Assembly (NCBI GenBank): GCA_007695115.1 | Contig: REEK01000134.1 | Location: 1 to 46,851, forward strand | DNA: 46,851 nucleotides | Reading direction: 5' to 3' | Origin: Sphaerobacteraceae bacterium | GTDB lineage: Bacteria > Chloroflexota > Chloroflexia > Thermomicrobiales > Thermomicrobiaceae | Shown here: positions 1 to 7,149 of the stretch, in pieces | Layout of the letters: every line of letters starts with the position of its first letter | Position numbering within the stretch: the stretch's first letter is position 1 | The notes under the pieces: model-generated | Told to the model about the DNA's origin: nothing | The model's database searches: none | What the model saw: the letters and a program-made list of their open reading frames with translations, nothing else | Made by a program: the position numbers and the translations under genes

Positions 1-67
1 ATCCGCAGAACTGATGACCGTTAGGCGCTAGCTATCGAGTGACTGGGCTGGCGATTACTGACAATGC

Positions 68-95
68 GGGCAGGGCCGACAGGCCCTGCCCGTTT
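68..95 (+). terminator. Intrinsic terminator of an upstream gene outside the window
   Basis: A perfect 10-bp stem (GGGCAGGGCC at 68-77 with GGCCCTGCCC at 82-91) closes a GACA loop and is followed by GTTTCTGT. The gene it ends lies to the left of the window. Confidence 0.8.
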
Positions 96-151
96 CTGTG
101 TGCACTCATTCCTCATTGAACGTTCGCTCCGTCGATAATCACCCCGAACGG

Positions 152-180
152 TTGACGTATAGGGAGGCATCTGATAGAAA
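152..180 (+). promoter_or_regulatory. Possible sigma70-type promoter for the 119-aa secreted protein
   Basis: TTGACG (152-157), a 17-base spacer and TAGAAA (175-180) make a moderate sigma70 match. The 10-mer GTTGACGTAT at 151-160 recurs exactly at 2194-2203, upstream of another small secreted protein, which supports both as promoters. The implied leader is about 240 bases. Confidence 0.4.
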
Positions 181-428
181 TGCGCCAGATATAACAAGAC
201 ATTAGCTCGGGCGTTACCGTGCACTCTGGTGCTGGTGTACTCCGATCTGTATTGAGCAGATATGTCACTGTGTCGTTCCCGGGAGATGGGATTGCCCATC
301 GCCGTGCAGATCAGGGACCGGGCGAATCGGAAGGGAGGACTTCATCAACAGCTGAAGCGCGAGACCGAACCGCAGGATGCGCATCGCCAGGGATTTCTGG
401 TGATGACACCAATTGAAGGGATGTTCTC

Positions 429-788
429 ATGCGAAAGCTACTGATGATTGGATTGTCGCTCGTGCTCTCACTCGGCGCGTTTGGGGGCTCAGCTCTGGCC
501 GAAGATGAGAATGATGACGAGATTCCGGATCACCGGCACTTCCTCTTGATCCACGCTGACATCGATGCTGGAGTGGTTGAGGGATTCCAGCACTGCACCG
601 AACTGGCAGGCGGTCAGGTGCTTCCTAATGAGGTGCACCACGATCTGGTCCACTTCGGTACCGCTGGCGAAGCGTTGAGCAATGCCGGGCATCTTGTCCT
701 TCCGGGAGATCCACCGTTCCCATATGGAAAGACCTGCGAAGACGTTCAGGCATTCATCGATGCAAATGAGGGCATCGATCTCCCCTAG
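429..788 (+). CDS. Small secreted protein of unknown function (119 aa)
   Basis: I do not recognise this family. The start is an ATG preceded by AAGGG about ten bases upstream. Residues 1-24 form a textbook signal peptide: Met-Arg-Lys, a hydrophobic core and an Ala-Leu-Ala cleavage site before an acidic EDENDDE stretch. The mature part, about 95 residues, is rich in histidine and acidic residues and has two cysteines (near HCTEL and KTCED) that could form one disulfide. It stands alone, with a long leader upstream and a strong terminator right after the stop, so it is probably monocistronic. It shares size, export signal and promoter style with the proteins at 1168 and 2427, but I see no clear sequence similarity among them. 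Confidence 0.8.
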   Translation: MRKLLMIGLSLVLSLGAFGGSALAEDENDDEIPDHRHFLLIHADIDAGVVEGFQHCTELAGGQVLPNEVHHDLVHFGTAGEALSNAGHLVLPGDPPFPYGKTCEDVQAFIDANEGIDLP

Positions 789-806
789 TAGTTGGAGTGA
801 TGTTCG

Positions 807-837
807 GGCCCGGTCCACGATGGACCGGGCCTGTTTA
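807..837 (+). terminator. Intrinsic terminator after the 119-aa secreted protein
   Basis: A perfect 11-bp stem (807-817 with 821-831) around a CGA loop, followed by TGTTT, 18 bases after the stop codon. Confidence 0.9.
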
Positions 838-1167
838 TTCTCCACCGTGTTTTGTTGAACGACGGTATCCAATTGTCATGGCTGATATCGCGATTGGTTC
901 GCTTCCAAGACGTCACTCCAGAGTTATCCACTCGATTGATCAACTACTAAGATCTTCCTCCGATGTCGGAGTGCCGCGTCACAAGTACTGGGCGATGTAG
1001 TTACAACACCCGCCAAAATCGGTACGTAGTGGTGATGAGTGTGCACAGGGTTTGCTGTTAACTTCTGTGTAGTTCGTTGCTATTTATCATCAGTGATGAT
1101 GGGGATCTTCACTTGGTTTTGGCGACGGGCTCGTTACGCTATGTGTTTATCGAGGGGAATGTCCGAT
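838..1167. other. Intergenic region, no gene seen
   Basis: This stretch of about 330 bases holds no open frame with a credible ribosome binding site. It presumably contains the promoter and leader of the gene at 1168. Only weak promoter-like hexamers are visible, for example TTAACT and TATTTA 17 bases apart around 1058-1086. Confidence 0.5.
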
Positions 1168-1632
1168 ATGTCCAGATCCCGAATCAGTATGCGGTCGCTT
1201 GTGACCGCATCGCTCGTCGCAGTGCTCGCAGTGACGTTGTTTGCCGGCGTTGCACTAGGCAAGCAGCCGAGCGTCGCTGAGCGCGGGAACGCGCTCGCAT
1301 CCCAGGCAACACAGGTTGAGTTGACCGAGGATGATGTTCGCTTCGTACAGTTCGGCGACGTTTCGTACGTTGCGATCGACCATAACCTCGGCGGATGGGA
1401 CAACCTTGTCTGGCGCGAGCCAGCCCGTCTGGGCGGACAGAACAACGTCAGTGGCCCGGACTCCTTCAACACCCTGTATCTGGGCGTTGCCGGACCCGAC
1501 GGCGGCGGAGTAGCTCACAAGGGCCAGGTCTCCGTTTACTACGAGATCAATGGTGAGTGGTCCTCAATCATCGCTCAGTTCGACGGCAAAGGCGAACTGG
1601 TGCACGTAAATGGCGTGGCACCGGGCAACTAG
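1168..1632 (+). CDS. Small secreted protein of unknown function (154 aa)
   Basis: No family recognised. The frame is open from 1039, but the ATG at 1168 is preferred: GAGGGG lies ten bases upstream, and this start gives a clean signal peptide (basic MSRSRISMRS, hydrophobic SLVAVLAVTLFAG core, cleavage near VALG-KQ). An ATG at 1159 is too close to the Shine-Dalgarno. The mature protein, about 120 residues, has no cysteines and alternates hydrophobic and polar stretches such as VRFVQFGDVSYVAID and VSVYYEINGEW, which suggests a small beta-rich fold. A terminator 60 bases after the stop isolates it as a single-gene unit. Confidence 0.75.
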   Translation: MSRSRISMRSLVTASLVAVLAVTLFAGVALGKQPSVAERGNALASQATQVELTEDDVRFVQFGDVSYVAIDHNLGGWDNLVWREPARLGGQNNVSGPDSFNTLYLGVAGPDGGGVAHKGQVSVYYEINGEWSSIIAQFDGKGELVHVNGVAPGN

Positions 1633-1694
1633 CTAACGCATTTAGCCAGGGAATCCTCTTCAACGCCTGGCATGAGTTGAGTACCTGCGACCAG

Positions 1695-1729
1695 CGAGGC
1701 GGAGCCACTGGCTCCGCCTCGACGTCTTT
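1695..1729 (+). terminator. Intrinsic terminator after the 154-aa secreted protein
   Basis: A perfect 12-bp stem (1695-1706 with 1710-1721) closes a three-base ACT loop and is followed by ACGTCTTTC. Confidence 0.88.
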
Positions 1730-1853
1730 CCTGTCTCCGGGCAGCCATGGTTGCAGCGTTTCACAGCGAATCCGCGTAGATCGGACCTGAATTGATGGTC
1801 TGGTATTTCCACCTCACGATTCCGAGCTGACGCCTGAGGTTTTGAAAACAGAC

Positions 1854-1881
1854 TTGGCATTCTCATCCGATTAAGTACAAT
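1854..1881 (+). promoter_or_regulatory. Sigma70-type promoter of the candidate small RNA
   Basis: TTGGCA (1854-1859, five of six) and TACAAT (1876-1881, five of six) with a 16-base spacer. The predicted start is near 1888. No start codon with a ribosome site follows before the terminator at 1979. Confidence 0.65.
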
Positions 1882-1887
1882 TCCCTA

Positions 1888-2005
1888 CAATCAACAGCCT
1901 GTCCGGTAGCGCCAGACCGGCAGGACTGGCCAGACGGTGAAGTACGGGGGTTCGAAGAACCGTCTGGTGGACGTGAAGAGGGGAGCCTTTTGGCTCCCCT
2001 TTGTC
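1888..2005 (+). ncRNA. Candidate small non-coding RNA, about 115 nt, three hairpins
   Basis: The segment between a good promoter and a strong intrinsic terminator encodes no plausible protein but is rich in structure. Hairpin 1 (1898-1924) pairs CCTG with CAGG and CCGGT with ACCGG around one bulged T. Hairpin 2 pairs CCAGACGG (1930-1937) with CCGTCTGG (1960-1967). Hairpin 3 is the terminator (1979-2000). I do not recognise 6S, SRP, tmRNA, RNase P or a known riboswitch. It could be a trans-acting sRNA or an attenuated leader of something I cannot see. Ends are estimated from the promoter and terminator only. Confidence 0.5.
1979..2005 (+). terminator. Intrinsic terminator of the candidate small RNA
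   Basis: AGGGGAGCC (1979-1987) pairs perfectly with GGCTCCCCT (1992-2000) around a TTTT loop, followed by TTGT. Confidence 0.85.
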
Positions 2006-2194
2006 GTGTCCGATCAGCCCCAGCCCGGCAGTGGGGGGCTTGCAGGTATTCATCATTCCGGTCTGCTAGGAAGCTCCGTCAGCCCAGTCCAGCAGTTCCA
2101 CGCTCGCCTCCAGCCTCTTTCGCAACTGTCTCGTACTCACCCGCTACACGCGCAACTCATATGTTCAGGTGATTAGCGATGCCACAACATGTAG

Positions 2195-2223
2195 TTGACG
2201 TATTGTACAATCTGTGCTACAAG
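2195..2223 (+). promoter_or_regulatory. Promoter with internal palindrome for the 158-aa secreted protein
   Basis: TTGACG (2195-2200), a 17-base spacer and TACAAG (2218-2223). A perfect palindrome ATTGTACAAT (2202-2211) sits between the two hexamers, the classic position for a repressor site. The flanking GTTGACGTAT is identical to 151-160. The implied leader is about 195 bases with no further gene. Confidence 0.5.
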
Positions 2224-2426
2224 AATTGCATACACGTATAAATTGTGTCGTTTCGTGGCCGTCGCCGCAGCCAGTCAGCCGCGATGCGAATAGCGGAAAG
2301 GAGCGCACTGATCGACTCCGTTGCTGTAGTCATCAGGCTGCAAACATATGTGGAGCGTTCACAGGAATTTTCTCTGGTCGAACCTGGGTATTGAACATTC
2401 ATCCACCGTCCAGGAGGGAACGCAAC

Positions 2427-2903
2427 ATGAAACGTCTGTTCACATTCATTCTGGTTTTGATGGTCATGGCGGTGCTCGCTGCACCGGTGGCGGCGAACAA
2501 TGGCAACGGAAATGGGCGCGGTAACGGCGACGGCGGCGGCACGGTCTGGAACAAGAAGAAGTGCGAAGATGCGGGAGGAGTCTGGTCAAACAACCGCGGA
2601 GAAAAGACTTGCTATTTAGTTCAGGCAGTTGACGTAGAAATACCAGATACTGCCTGGGGTGACCCTGAGGTTGACTGGGAAAACGTCCTGGCGTACTATC
2701 GACTTGATCCCGAGAATCGTGAGGGGGCCACGCGGATCATCGTTCTGGTGGTTGACTATGAGATAACGCAACTCGGGAACGTAGGGGCTCCTGGAACGCG
2801 CAGCACCTTCGACTGGTGGACTCCCGAATGCAGTTATCTAGGTGTACAACCGGGCACTGCGGACGACCTCTGCCATACTATTGTTCCTCCGCCGGTCCTC
2901 TAG
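2427..2903 (+). CDS. Small secreted Gly/Asn-rich, cysteine-containing protein (158 aa)
   Basis: No family recognised. The ATG at 2427 is chosen over the longer open frame because AGGAGGGA lies eight bases upstream and it begins a signal peptide (MKRLFTFILVLMVMAVLAAP, cleavage near VAA-NN). The mature N-terminus is a low-complexity Asn/Gly linker (NGNGNGRGNGDGGG). Four cysteines follow: one pair in the segment KKCEDAGGVW to KTCYLV, another near ECSYLG and LCHTIV, consistent with two disulfides in an extracellular protein. A terminator-like hairpin at 2956 closes the unit, facing the end of the convergent dUTPase-like gene. Confidence 0.8.
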   Translation: MKRLFTFILVLMVMAVLAAPVAANNGNGNGRGNGDGGGTVWNKKKCEDAGGVWSNNRGEKTCYLVQAVDVEIPDTAWGDPEVDWENVLAYYRLDPENREGATRIIVLVVDYEITQLGNVGAPGTRSTFDWWTPECSYLGVQPGTADDLCHTIVPPPVL

Positions 2904-2955
2904 CTGGGCCATGTCCTGGAGGAAGTATTCTGTTCTCTCACAGGTGAACACATTT

Positions 2956-2982
2956 GGGCGGACATTCGGTCCGCCCTATCGT
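2956..2982 (+). terminator. Terminator between convergent genes
   Basis: GGGCGGAC (2956-2963) pairs perfectly with GTCCGCCC (2969-2976) around ATTCG, followed by TATCGTTT. It ends the plus-strand secreted protein gene and touches the stop codon of the minus-strand gene, so it may serve both. Confidence 0.7.
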
Positions 2983-3509
2983 TTGCCCTCTCCGCTGTAG
3001 ACCCCGGAGTAGCCGTCTGAAGTCGCGGCGCCCATCCCGTGAAACACCATCTGGGCGATGCGGGCGTTGTGCTCCATGCGGAAACCGTGCGAGTTGTAGA
3101 CCACCAGCAGCGCTACCCCACGTCCGGAGTAGCCGGCATCCCAGACTGCGGTATGCAGCGCCACGCCGGAGCGGAGCAAGCTCGAACGCGGGCGGGTGTA
3201 GGCCATCACATCGTTGGGCAGGTTGATCGTTTCATTGAAGCGGACCTCGTAGCACCCGGGCGACAGATAGACCTGATGATCCGGATCGAAGGTGTATTGC
3301 TGGGTACCGGGGAGCCTGCGATTGGCGTTGTCCATCGCCAGAATGCCGGGCCCGACGAATCCTGAAACCGTATCGAGCGTCAGATCGATCCCGTTCGGCT
3401 GAATCTGTTTTTCGACATCGACCAGTCCTTCCAGCAGAGGTGGGGTCTGATCGAGGAGTGCCAGAATCTGTTCCCGGCTCAATACCCCACCGGTCAACTG
3501 TTCGTCCAT
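2976..3509 (-). CDS. dUTPase-like protein of the dCTP deaminase/dUTPase family (177 aa)
   Basis: The protein belongs to the trimeric DCD/DUT superfamily, which removes dUTP or deaminates dCTP to keep uracil out of DNA and supply dUMP for thymidylate. Visible motifs are PRSSLLRSGV (phosphate-binding Arg-Ser-Ser), AVWDAGYSGRG (Asp of the nucleoside pocket), and NARIAQMVF near the C-terminus, ending YSGEGKR. The position that carries the catalytic glutamate in dCTP deaminases (ITLEL) reads VALLVVYN here, so dUTP pyrophosphatase activity is likelier than deamination; this is inference. The ATG at 3509 has AGGGAAG six bases upstream, while the frame extends to 3557 without a better start. It may share a transcript with the membrane protein gene upstream, 58 bases away. 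Confidence 0.85.
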   Translation of the reverse strand: MDEQLTGGVLSREQILALLDQTPPLLEGLVDVEKQIQPNGIDLTLDTVSGFVGPGILAMDNANRRLPGTQQYTFDPDHQVYLSPGCYEVRFNETINLPNDVMAYTRPRSSLLRSGVALHTAVWDAGYSGRGVALLVVYNSHGFRMEHNARIAQMVFHGMGAATSDGYSGVYSGEGKR

Positions 3510-3567
3510 TGCTTCCCTCATCTCGTGTGGTGCGCCGCAGGCGCATTGGTATCGCAAAATTTCCGGC

Positions 3568-4374
3568 TCAGAGTAGACCCAGGTCGATGATCCCGGTAAC
3601 TTCGAGCACGATGAGAATTACTGGCTGATGTATCAAGTAGATTGCCAGGGAATACTGCCCGGCCTTCACCAGCCATCGAACTGGTGCCAGCCAGGTGAGA
3701 TCGGGCAATGCGAACCGGCGGATTCCGTTCCGGTAGAGCATGTGCCCGATGAATATTCCGAGCAGTGACACACCGAACCAGGGGATCATCGGCCGGTAGT
3801 CATACATGGTGCCGATGTCTTCCGGTCGGAATCCCAGCCAGAAGAGCCACGGGAAGTCAACCCGTGGAGTGCCCATTGCCATTCCGAGCGCGATCAGTCC
3901 CAGCCCTGCCACAAGTGCCAGTACCGGTTGGCGCAGGAACGGATAGGCGAAGATGATCGAGAGTCCGATGAGGTGCAGGATGCCGAAGATGATCGATCCA
4001 CCCGGGGCCGCCAGCCAGACGACGACGGTCACGAGCATCCCGTAGCCGAGAATGCGCAAGCCACGGAGCATGTACTTCCGGGCCAGCCCCCATTCATTCT
4101 CGAACCGTGCCGTGGCCCGGCTGTAGCTCAGAACCAGCGACACGCCGACCAGGGAGACGAACATGAAGGCGGTGAAATTGGCGAACCGCTGCCAGTTACC
4201 GGTGTTGGCGCCGATATCGAATGAGCCGAACTGATCCAGATCATAGGTGAAGTGGTAGATCACCATCATGATGATGGCCACACCGCGGAGCGCATCGATC
4301 TCCCACAGTCGCTGGTTCGATTCCGGTTCCGGCCTGGCGCTTACTGTGGCGGCATCGTCGCTCGCTGTGCCCAT
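3568..4374 (-). CDS. DUF1624/HGSNAT-type membrane acyltransferase-like protein (268 aa)
   Basis: An integral membrane protein with about seven or eight hydrophobic helices. The N-terminal motif LWEIDALRGVAIIMMVIYHF is typical of the heparan-alpha-glucosaminide N-acetyltransferase catalytic (DUF1624) family, which moves acetyl groups across the membrane to sugar amines; the YHF histidine corresponds to the conserved first-helix motif. The C-terminus YSLAIYLIHQPVI is also characteristic of acyltransferase-type membrane proteins. The physiological substrate here is unknown. Start uncertain: the ATG at 4374 is chosen, but a GTG at 4389 adds five residues and has a similar upstream GGA. It lies between the dUTPase-like gene and the CapA gene on the same strand. 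Confidence 0.75.
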   Translation of the reverse strand: MGTASDDAATVSARPEPESNQRLWEIDALRGVAIIMMVIYHFTYDLDQFGSFDIGANTGNWQRFANFTAFMFVSLVGVSLVLSYSRATARFENEWGLARKYMLRGLRILGYGMLVTVVVWLAAPGGSIIFGILHLIGLSIIFAYPFLRQPVLALVAGLGLIALGMAMGTPRVDFPWLFWLGFRPEDIGTMYDYRPMIPWFGVSLLGIFIGHMLYRNGIRRFALPDLTWLAPVRWLVKAGQYSLAIYLIHQPVILIVLEVTGIIDLGLL

Positions 4375-4412
4375 GCGCGTTCCAATCACACGATTCCGGC
4401 GTCCCGGGCAAG

Positions 4413-4440
4413 TCTACCCCGACTGGTTTGCCGGGGTAGA
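4413..4440 (-). terminator. Hairpin downstream of the CapA-type gene
   Basis: TCTACCCCG (4413-4421) pairs with CGGGGTAGA (4432-4440) around a ten-base loop, 27 bases past the CapA stop on the minus strand. There is no clear T-run, so termination function is uncertain. Confidence 0.4.
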
Positions 4441-4466
4441 TGCTGAATCTGAATTCAGTTGTGAAC

Positions 4467-5783
4467 TCAGGAACCGAGTTTGACGTAGCCTCGCTCGTTC
4501 TCGATCGTTACTTCGGTGCCCATCTCTGCGGAGAGTTTTTTGAAGCGTTCGAGCACACGGTTGGCGATTTCGCCAGTGGCGACCTCTGGCTTGCCGCGGC
4601 GGTTTGGCTGGGGGTTGAGTGCTAGCGAGATCGGCACGATCTCCATTGAGGTGATGCGCTCACCGTCGAACTCGAGCAACGGCATCACGGTCTCCCAGTA
4701 GCGATCATCGGCCGGGAAGCCTTTCGTGTCGTGCCCATAGCGTTCGTTGTAGACCACGGCTGGAGTCTCCGAGGCATCGACCCGGAATCGTTCGTAGGAG
4801 TCTGACGGGAGCTTCCAGACCAGTTCGTTCTGGCCGACGAAGTTGCCGAGACTGTAGAAGATCGGCCGGCCGTTGTAGAACTCCATGCCCCGGATCAGGT
4901 GTGGTCCGTGCCCGACCACCATGTCGGCCCCGGCATCGATCATCCGGCGGGCAAAGATGCCAAGGAAGTCGGCTGCCTGCTCTTTGTCGCTGGCCTGCTG
5001 CTCGTGGGCGTGGAAACTGACGATGACCAGATCGGAGCGACGGCGGGCGTCTTTCACCCACTTCTCCATGGCGGCAACGTCTTTTTCCTTCGGAGTGGTT
5101 TCCACCCGGGTGGTGTCGCCGACTTTGAAGTTGCCCTCCAGGAACGGCAGTACGTCCGGATCGTCCGGCGGGAACTGAAAGCCGAGCTGGATGCGCTGCT
5201 GTCGTTGCTGTTCCAGTCCAAGTCCGAGGGAGACCTCTTTGATCGCGTCGTACTGCTCCTGCGTCACATAGTAGGTGGTGTCGTAGCGCAGCGGGTTGAG
5301 GCCGGGCCTGCCGATCATCTCCGGCCGCTGCTCCCCGGCTTCCTGGCCACTGTGGAATGTTGCACTGCAGGAGATCATGCCGACGCTGCCAGCCGGGGTG
5401 TCGAGGTAGGTCGGCATCCGGCTGGTGGCGAGGTTCTCTCCGACACCGGCATAGGCGATCTCGCGTTCGTCGAGCGTGTCGATCATCGCCAGCAGGCCTT
5501 CGATGCTGTAGTCCAGTGAGTGATTGTTGGCGCAGGCAAAGAGGTTGAAGCCCATGTTGGTGAGCTCGTCGATCACCCATTTGTGCGCAGCAAAGTGAGA
5601 TCCGCCGCTCTCCCACGCCGGATAGCCGGCGAAATCGTTGGGCAGCACTTCGAGATTGGTGAAGGCGACATCGGTATCGGTAATCAGTTCAATCAGTTGC
5701 CTTGTGGCGTCGTCCAGTGTTATCCCCACCCGACGGGTGACGATGCTGTCACCGGTGAGCGCGAGCTTCATGTTCATGTCCAT
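4467..5783 (-). CDS. CapA-family (PGA_cap) metallophosphatase-like protein (438 aa)
   Basis: Members of this family have a calcineurin-like phosphoesterase fold; CapA itself takes part in poly-gamma-glutamate capsule formation, but many relatives have unknown substrates. Motifs in order: LALTGDSIVTRR at the N-terminus, FTNLEVLPND, ANNHSLDYSIEGL, IVSFHAHEQQ, VVGHGPHLIRGMEFY and IFYSLGNFVG, covering the Asp, Asn-His and Gly-His-x-Pro-His metal-binding elements. No signal peptide is visible, unlike many CapA proteins, so a cytoplasmic enzyme is possible. Start ATG 5783 has GGGAGA upstream. It is divergent from the MFS gene. There is no PgsB/PgsC partner nearby, so a capsule role is not supported by context. 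Confidence 0.85.
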   Translation of the reverse strand: MDMNMKLALTGDSIVTRRVGITLDDATRQLIELITDTDVAFTNLEVLPNDFAGYPAWESGGSHFAAHKWVIDELTNMGFNLFACANNHSLDYSIEGLLAMIDTLDEREIAYAGVGENLATSRMPTYLDTPAGSVGMISCSATFHSGQEAGEQRPEMIGRPGLNPLRYDTTYYVTQEQYDAIKEVSLGLGLEQQRQQRIQLGFQFPPDDPDVLPFLEGNFKVGDTTRVETTPKEKDVAAMEKWVKDARRRSDLVIVSFHAHEQQASDKEQAADFLGIFARRMIDAGADMVVGHGPHLIRGMEFYNGRPIFYSLGNFVGQNELVWKLPSDSYERFRVDASETPAVVYNERYGHDTKGFPADDRYWETVMPLLEFDGERITSMEIVPISLALNPQPNRRGKPEVATGEIANRVLERFKKLSAEMGTEVTIENERGYVKLGS

Positions 5784-5896
5784 TGACCATTCTCCCTGTG
5801 TCTAGGCGTCAGCCTGTTCCATCGTTCGCGGGGCCATGATAACGTGTTCTTCGCGTTTGCAGGACGATTTTCGGAAACGACTGGGGTATTCAGGGG

Positions 5897-7135
5897 TTGA
5901 CGACTCAGAATCCGGCTCAGGGACGGACTGAAGATCGTGGCGACTGGGGCATGCTCGCGCTGGCGTGGCTCCTGTACTTCGCGTTCTCGATCACCGCAGC
6001 CTCCCTCTTCCCGCTGGTGACTCCGGTTCGGGACGAACTCGATCTGAGCTACTCTCAGATGGGGATCATTCTCGGTGCCTGGCAACTCGTCTATATCGGA
6101 GCGGCGATCCCGGTCGGGACGATGATCGACCGCATCGGCACAAAACGCTCGCTGCTGTTCGGCGCGCTGATCATCGCGGCATCCGGCCTGACGCGCAGCC
6201 TGGCCCCCAACTTTCCGATCATGCTCGGCGCCGTTGCCATGTTCGGGCTCGGCGGCCCGATTATCTCCATCGGCTTGCCGAAGCTCGTGGCCGAGTGGTT
6301 TACCGGCAAGAAGCGCGGTCTGGCGTCCGGCATCTACGTCACTGGATCACACGCCGGTAACGTCGTCGTGCTGGCGATTACCAACAGCCTGATCATGCCC
6401 CTGGTCGGTTCCTGGCGGACCACCCTGCAGATCTATGCCGGTGTGGTTCTGGTGATTGCCTTGCTCTGGTTCCTGCTGGGACGAGAGTCCGAGGACTTCA
6501 AAGCACAGCAGAAGGCGCGGGATGAGGGCACTGATCACGAGAAGAGCGCCAGTATCCGGGACATTATCGGCATCGGCGCCATCTGGCCGGTGATCATCAT
6601 CGGGTTTTCTGGATTCCTCTCCAGCCACGGCTTCCGGAGCTGGTTGCCGCAGATTTTCGAGGATAAAGGGATGTCGCCCGCCACTGCCGGGTTCCTGGCG
6701 GCAGTTCCAGCGATTACCGGAATGATCGGCAGTATCATCATCGTGCGGATTGCATCGGAGGGCTATCGAAGGCAGATGACGATCGGCCTGCTGTTTACGG
6801 TCGGCCTCACCATCGGTCTCATCGGGGTGCTGAGCGGCCCGTTGCTGGTGGCTACAGTCATGATCCAGGGGTTCTCGGCGGCGGCGCTGATGCCACTGAT
6901 GATGAACACCCTGATGGAGATGCCGGAGGTTGGCGCACGCTATCTGGGAGTTGCAGCCGGACTCTATTTCTCGATCGGGGAGATCGGTGGATTCGCTGGT
7001 CCGGCGCTGGTCGGATTCCTGGCTGACCTGACCGGGTCGTTCCTCGCCGGGATCTTCGCGTTGTCGATCGTCATGTGGTTGATGATCATCCCGGCGCTAC
7101 GGATCAAGGACCGTCCCCGCTCGGCCGAGACGTGA
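5897..7135 (+). CDS. MFS transporter, 12 TM (412 aa)
   Basis: A major facilitator superfamily permease of about 12 transmembrane helices. The loop 2-3 motif appears as PVGTMIDRIGTKRSLLFGAL, and a central cytoplasmic loop (about residues 200-220, SEDFKAQQKARDEG) separates the two six-helix halves. The general character, with helices such as YSQMGIILGAWQLVYIGAA and GGPIISIGLPKLVAEWF, resembles the NarK/CynX-like branch, but the substrate cannot be told. The start is uncertain: TTG at 5897 has GGGG ten bases upstream, no ATG precedes the first helix, and an internal ATG at 5951 would remove the N-terminal tail. It is divergent from the CapA gene, and pyrD converges 14 bases downstream. Confidence 0.82.
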   Translation: MTTQNPAQGRTEDRGDWGMLALAWLLYFAFSITAASLFPLVTPVRDELDLSYSQMGIILGAWQLVYIGAAIPVGTMIDRIGTKRSLLFGALIIAASGLTRSLAPNFPIMLGAVAMFGLGGPIISIGLPKLVAEWFTGKKRGLASGIYVTGSHAGNVVVLAITNSLIMPLVGSWRTTLQIYAGVVLVIALLWFLLGRESEDFKAQQKARDEGTDHEKSASIRDIIGIGAIWPVIIIGFSGFLSSHGFRSWLPQIFEDKGMSPATAGFLAAVPAITGMIGSIIIVRIASEGYRRQMTIGLLFTVGLTIGLIGVLSGPLLVATVMIQGFSAAALMPLMMNTLMEMPEVGARYLGVAAGLYFSIGEIGGFAGPALVGFLADLTGSFLAGIFALSIVMWLMIIPALRIKDRPRSAET

Positions 7136-7149
7136 CGTGCCTGGCGTGA

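Larger units (their letters stand above)
1..428. other. Intergenic region with upstream terminator and leader of the first gene
   Basis: I see no convincing gene here. The left part contains the terminator of a gene that must lie left of the window (68-95). A possible promoter lies at 152-180. The remaining roughly 240 bases would be a long 5' leader of the secreted protein that starts at 429. No tRNA or known riboswitch structure was recognised. Confidence 0.5.

Noticed and set aside
1940-1967. GGTTCGAA-type sequence resembling a tRNA T-arm
   Set aside because: No acceptor stem, D-arm or anticodon arm can be drawn around it; it is part of hairpin 2 of the candidate RNA.
1937-2176. 79-codon frame running through the sRNA terminator
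   Set aside because: Its GTG start has no Shine-Dalgarno and it would read across a perfect intrinsic terminator.
4705-5616. Long minus-strand open frame (303 codons) inside the CapA gene
   Set aside because: It is an arginine-rich out-of-frame shadow of the CapA coding sequence with no domain and no ribosome site.
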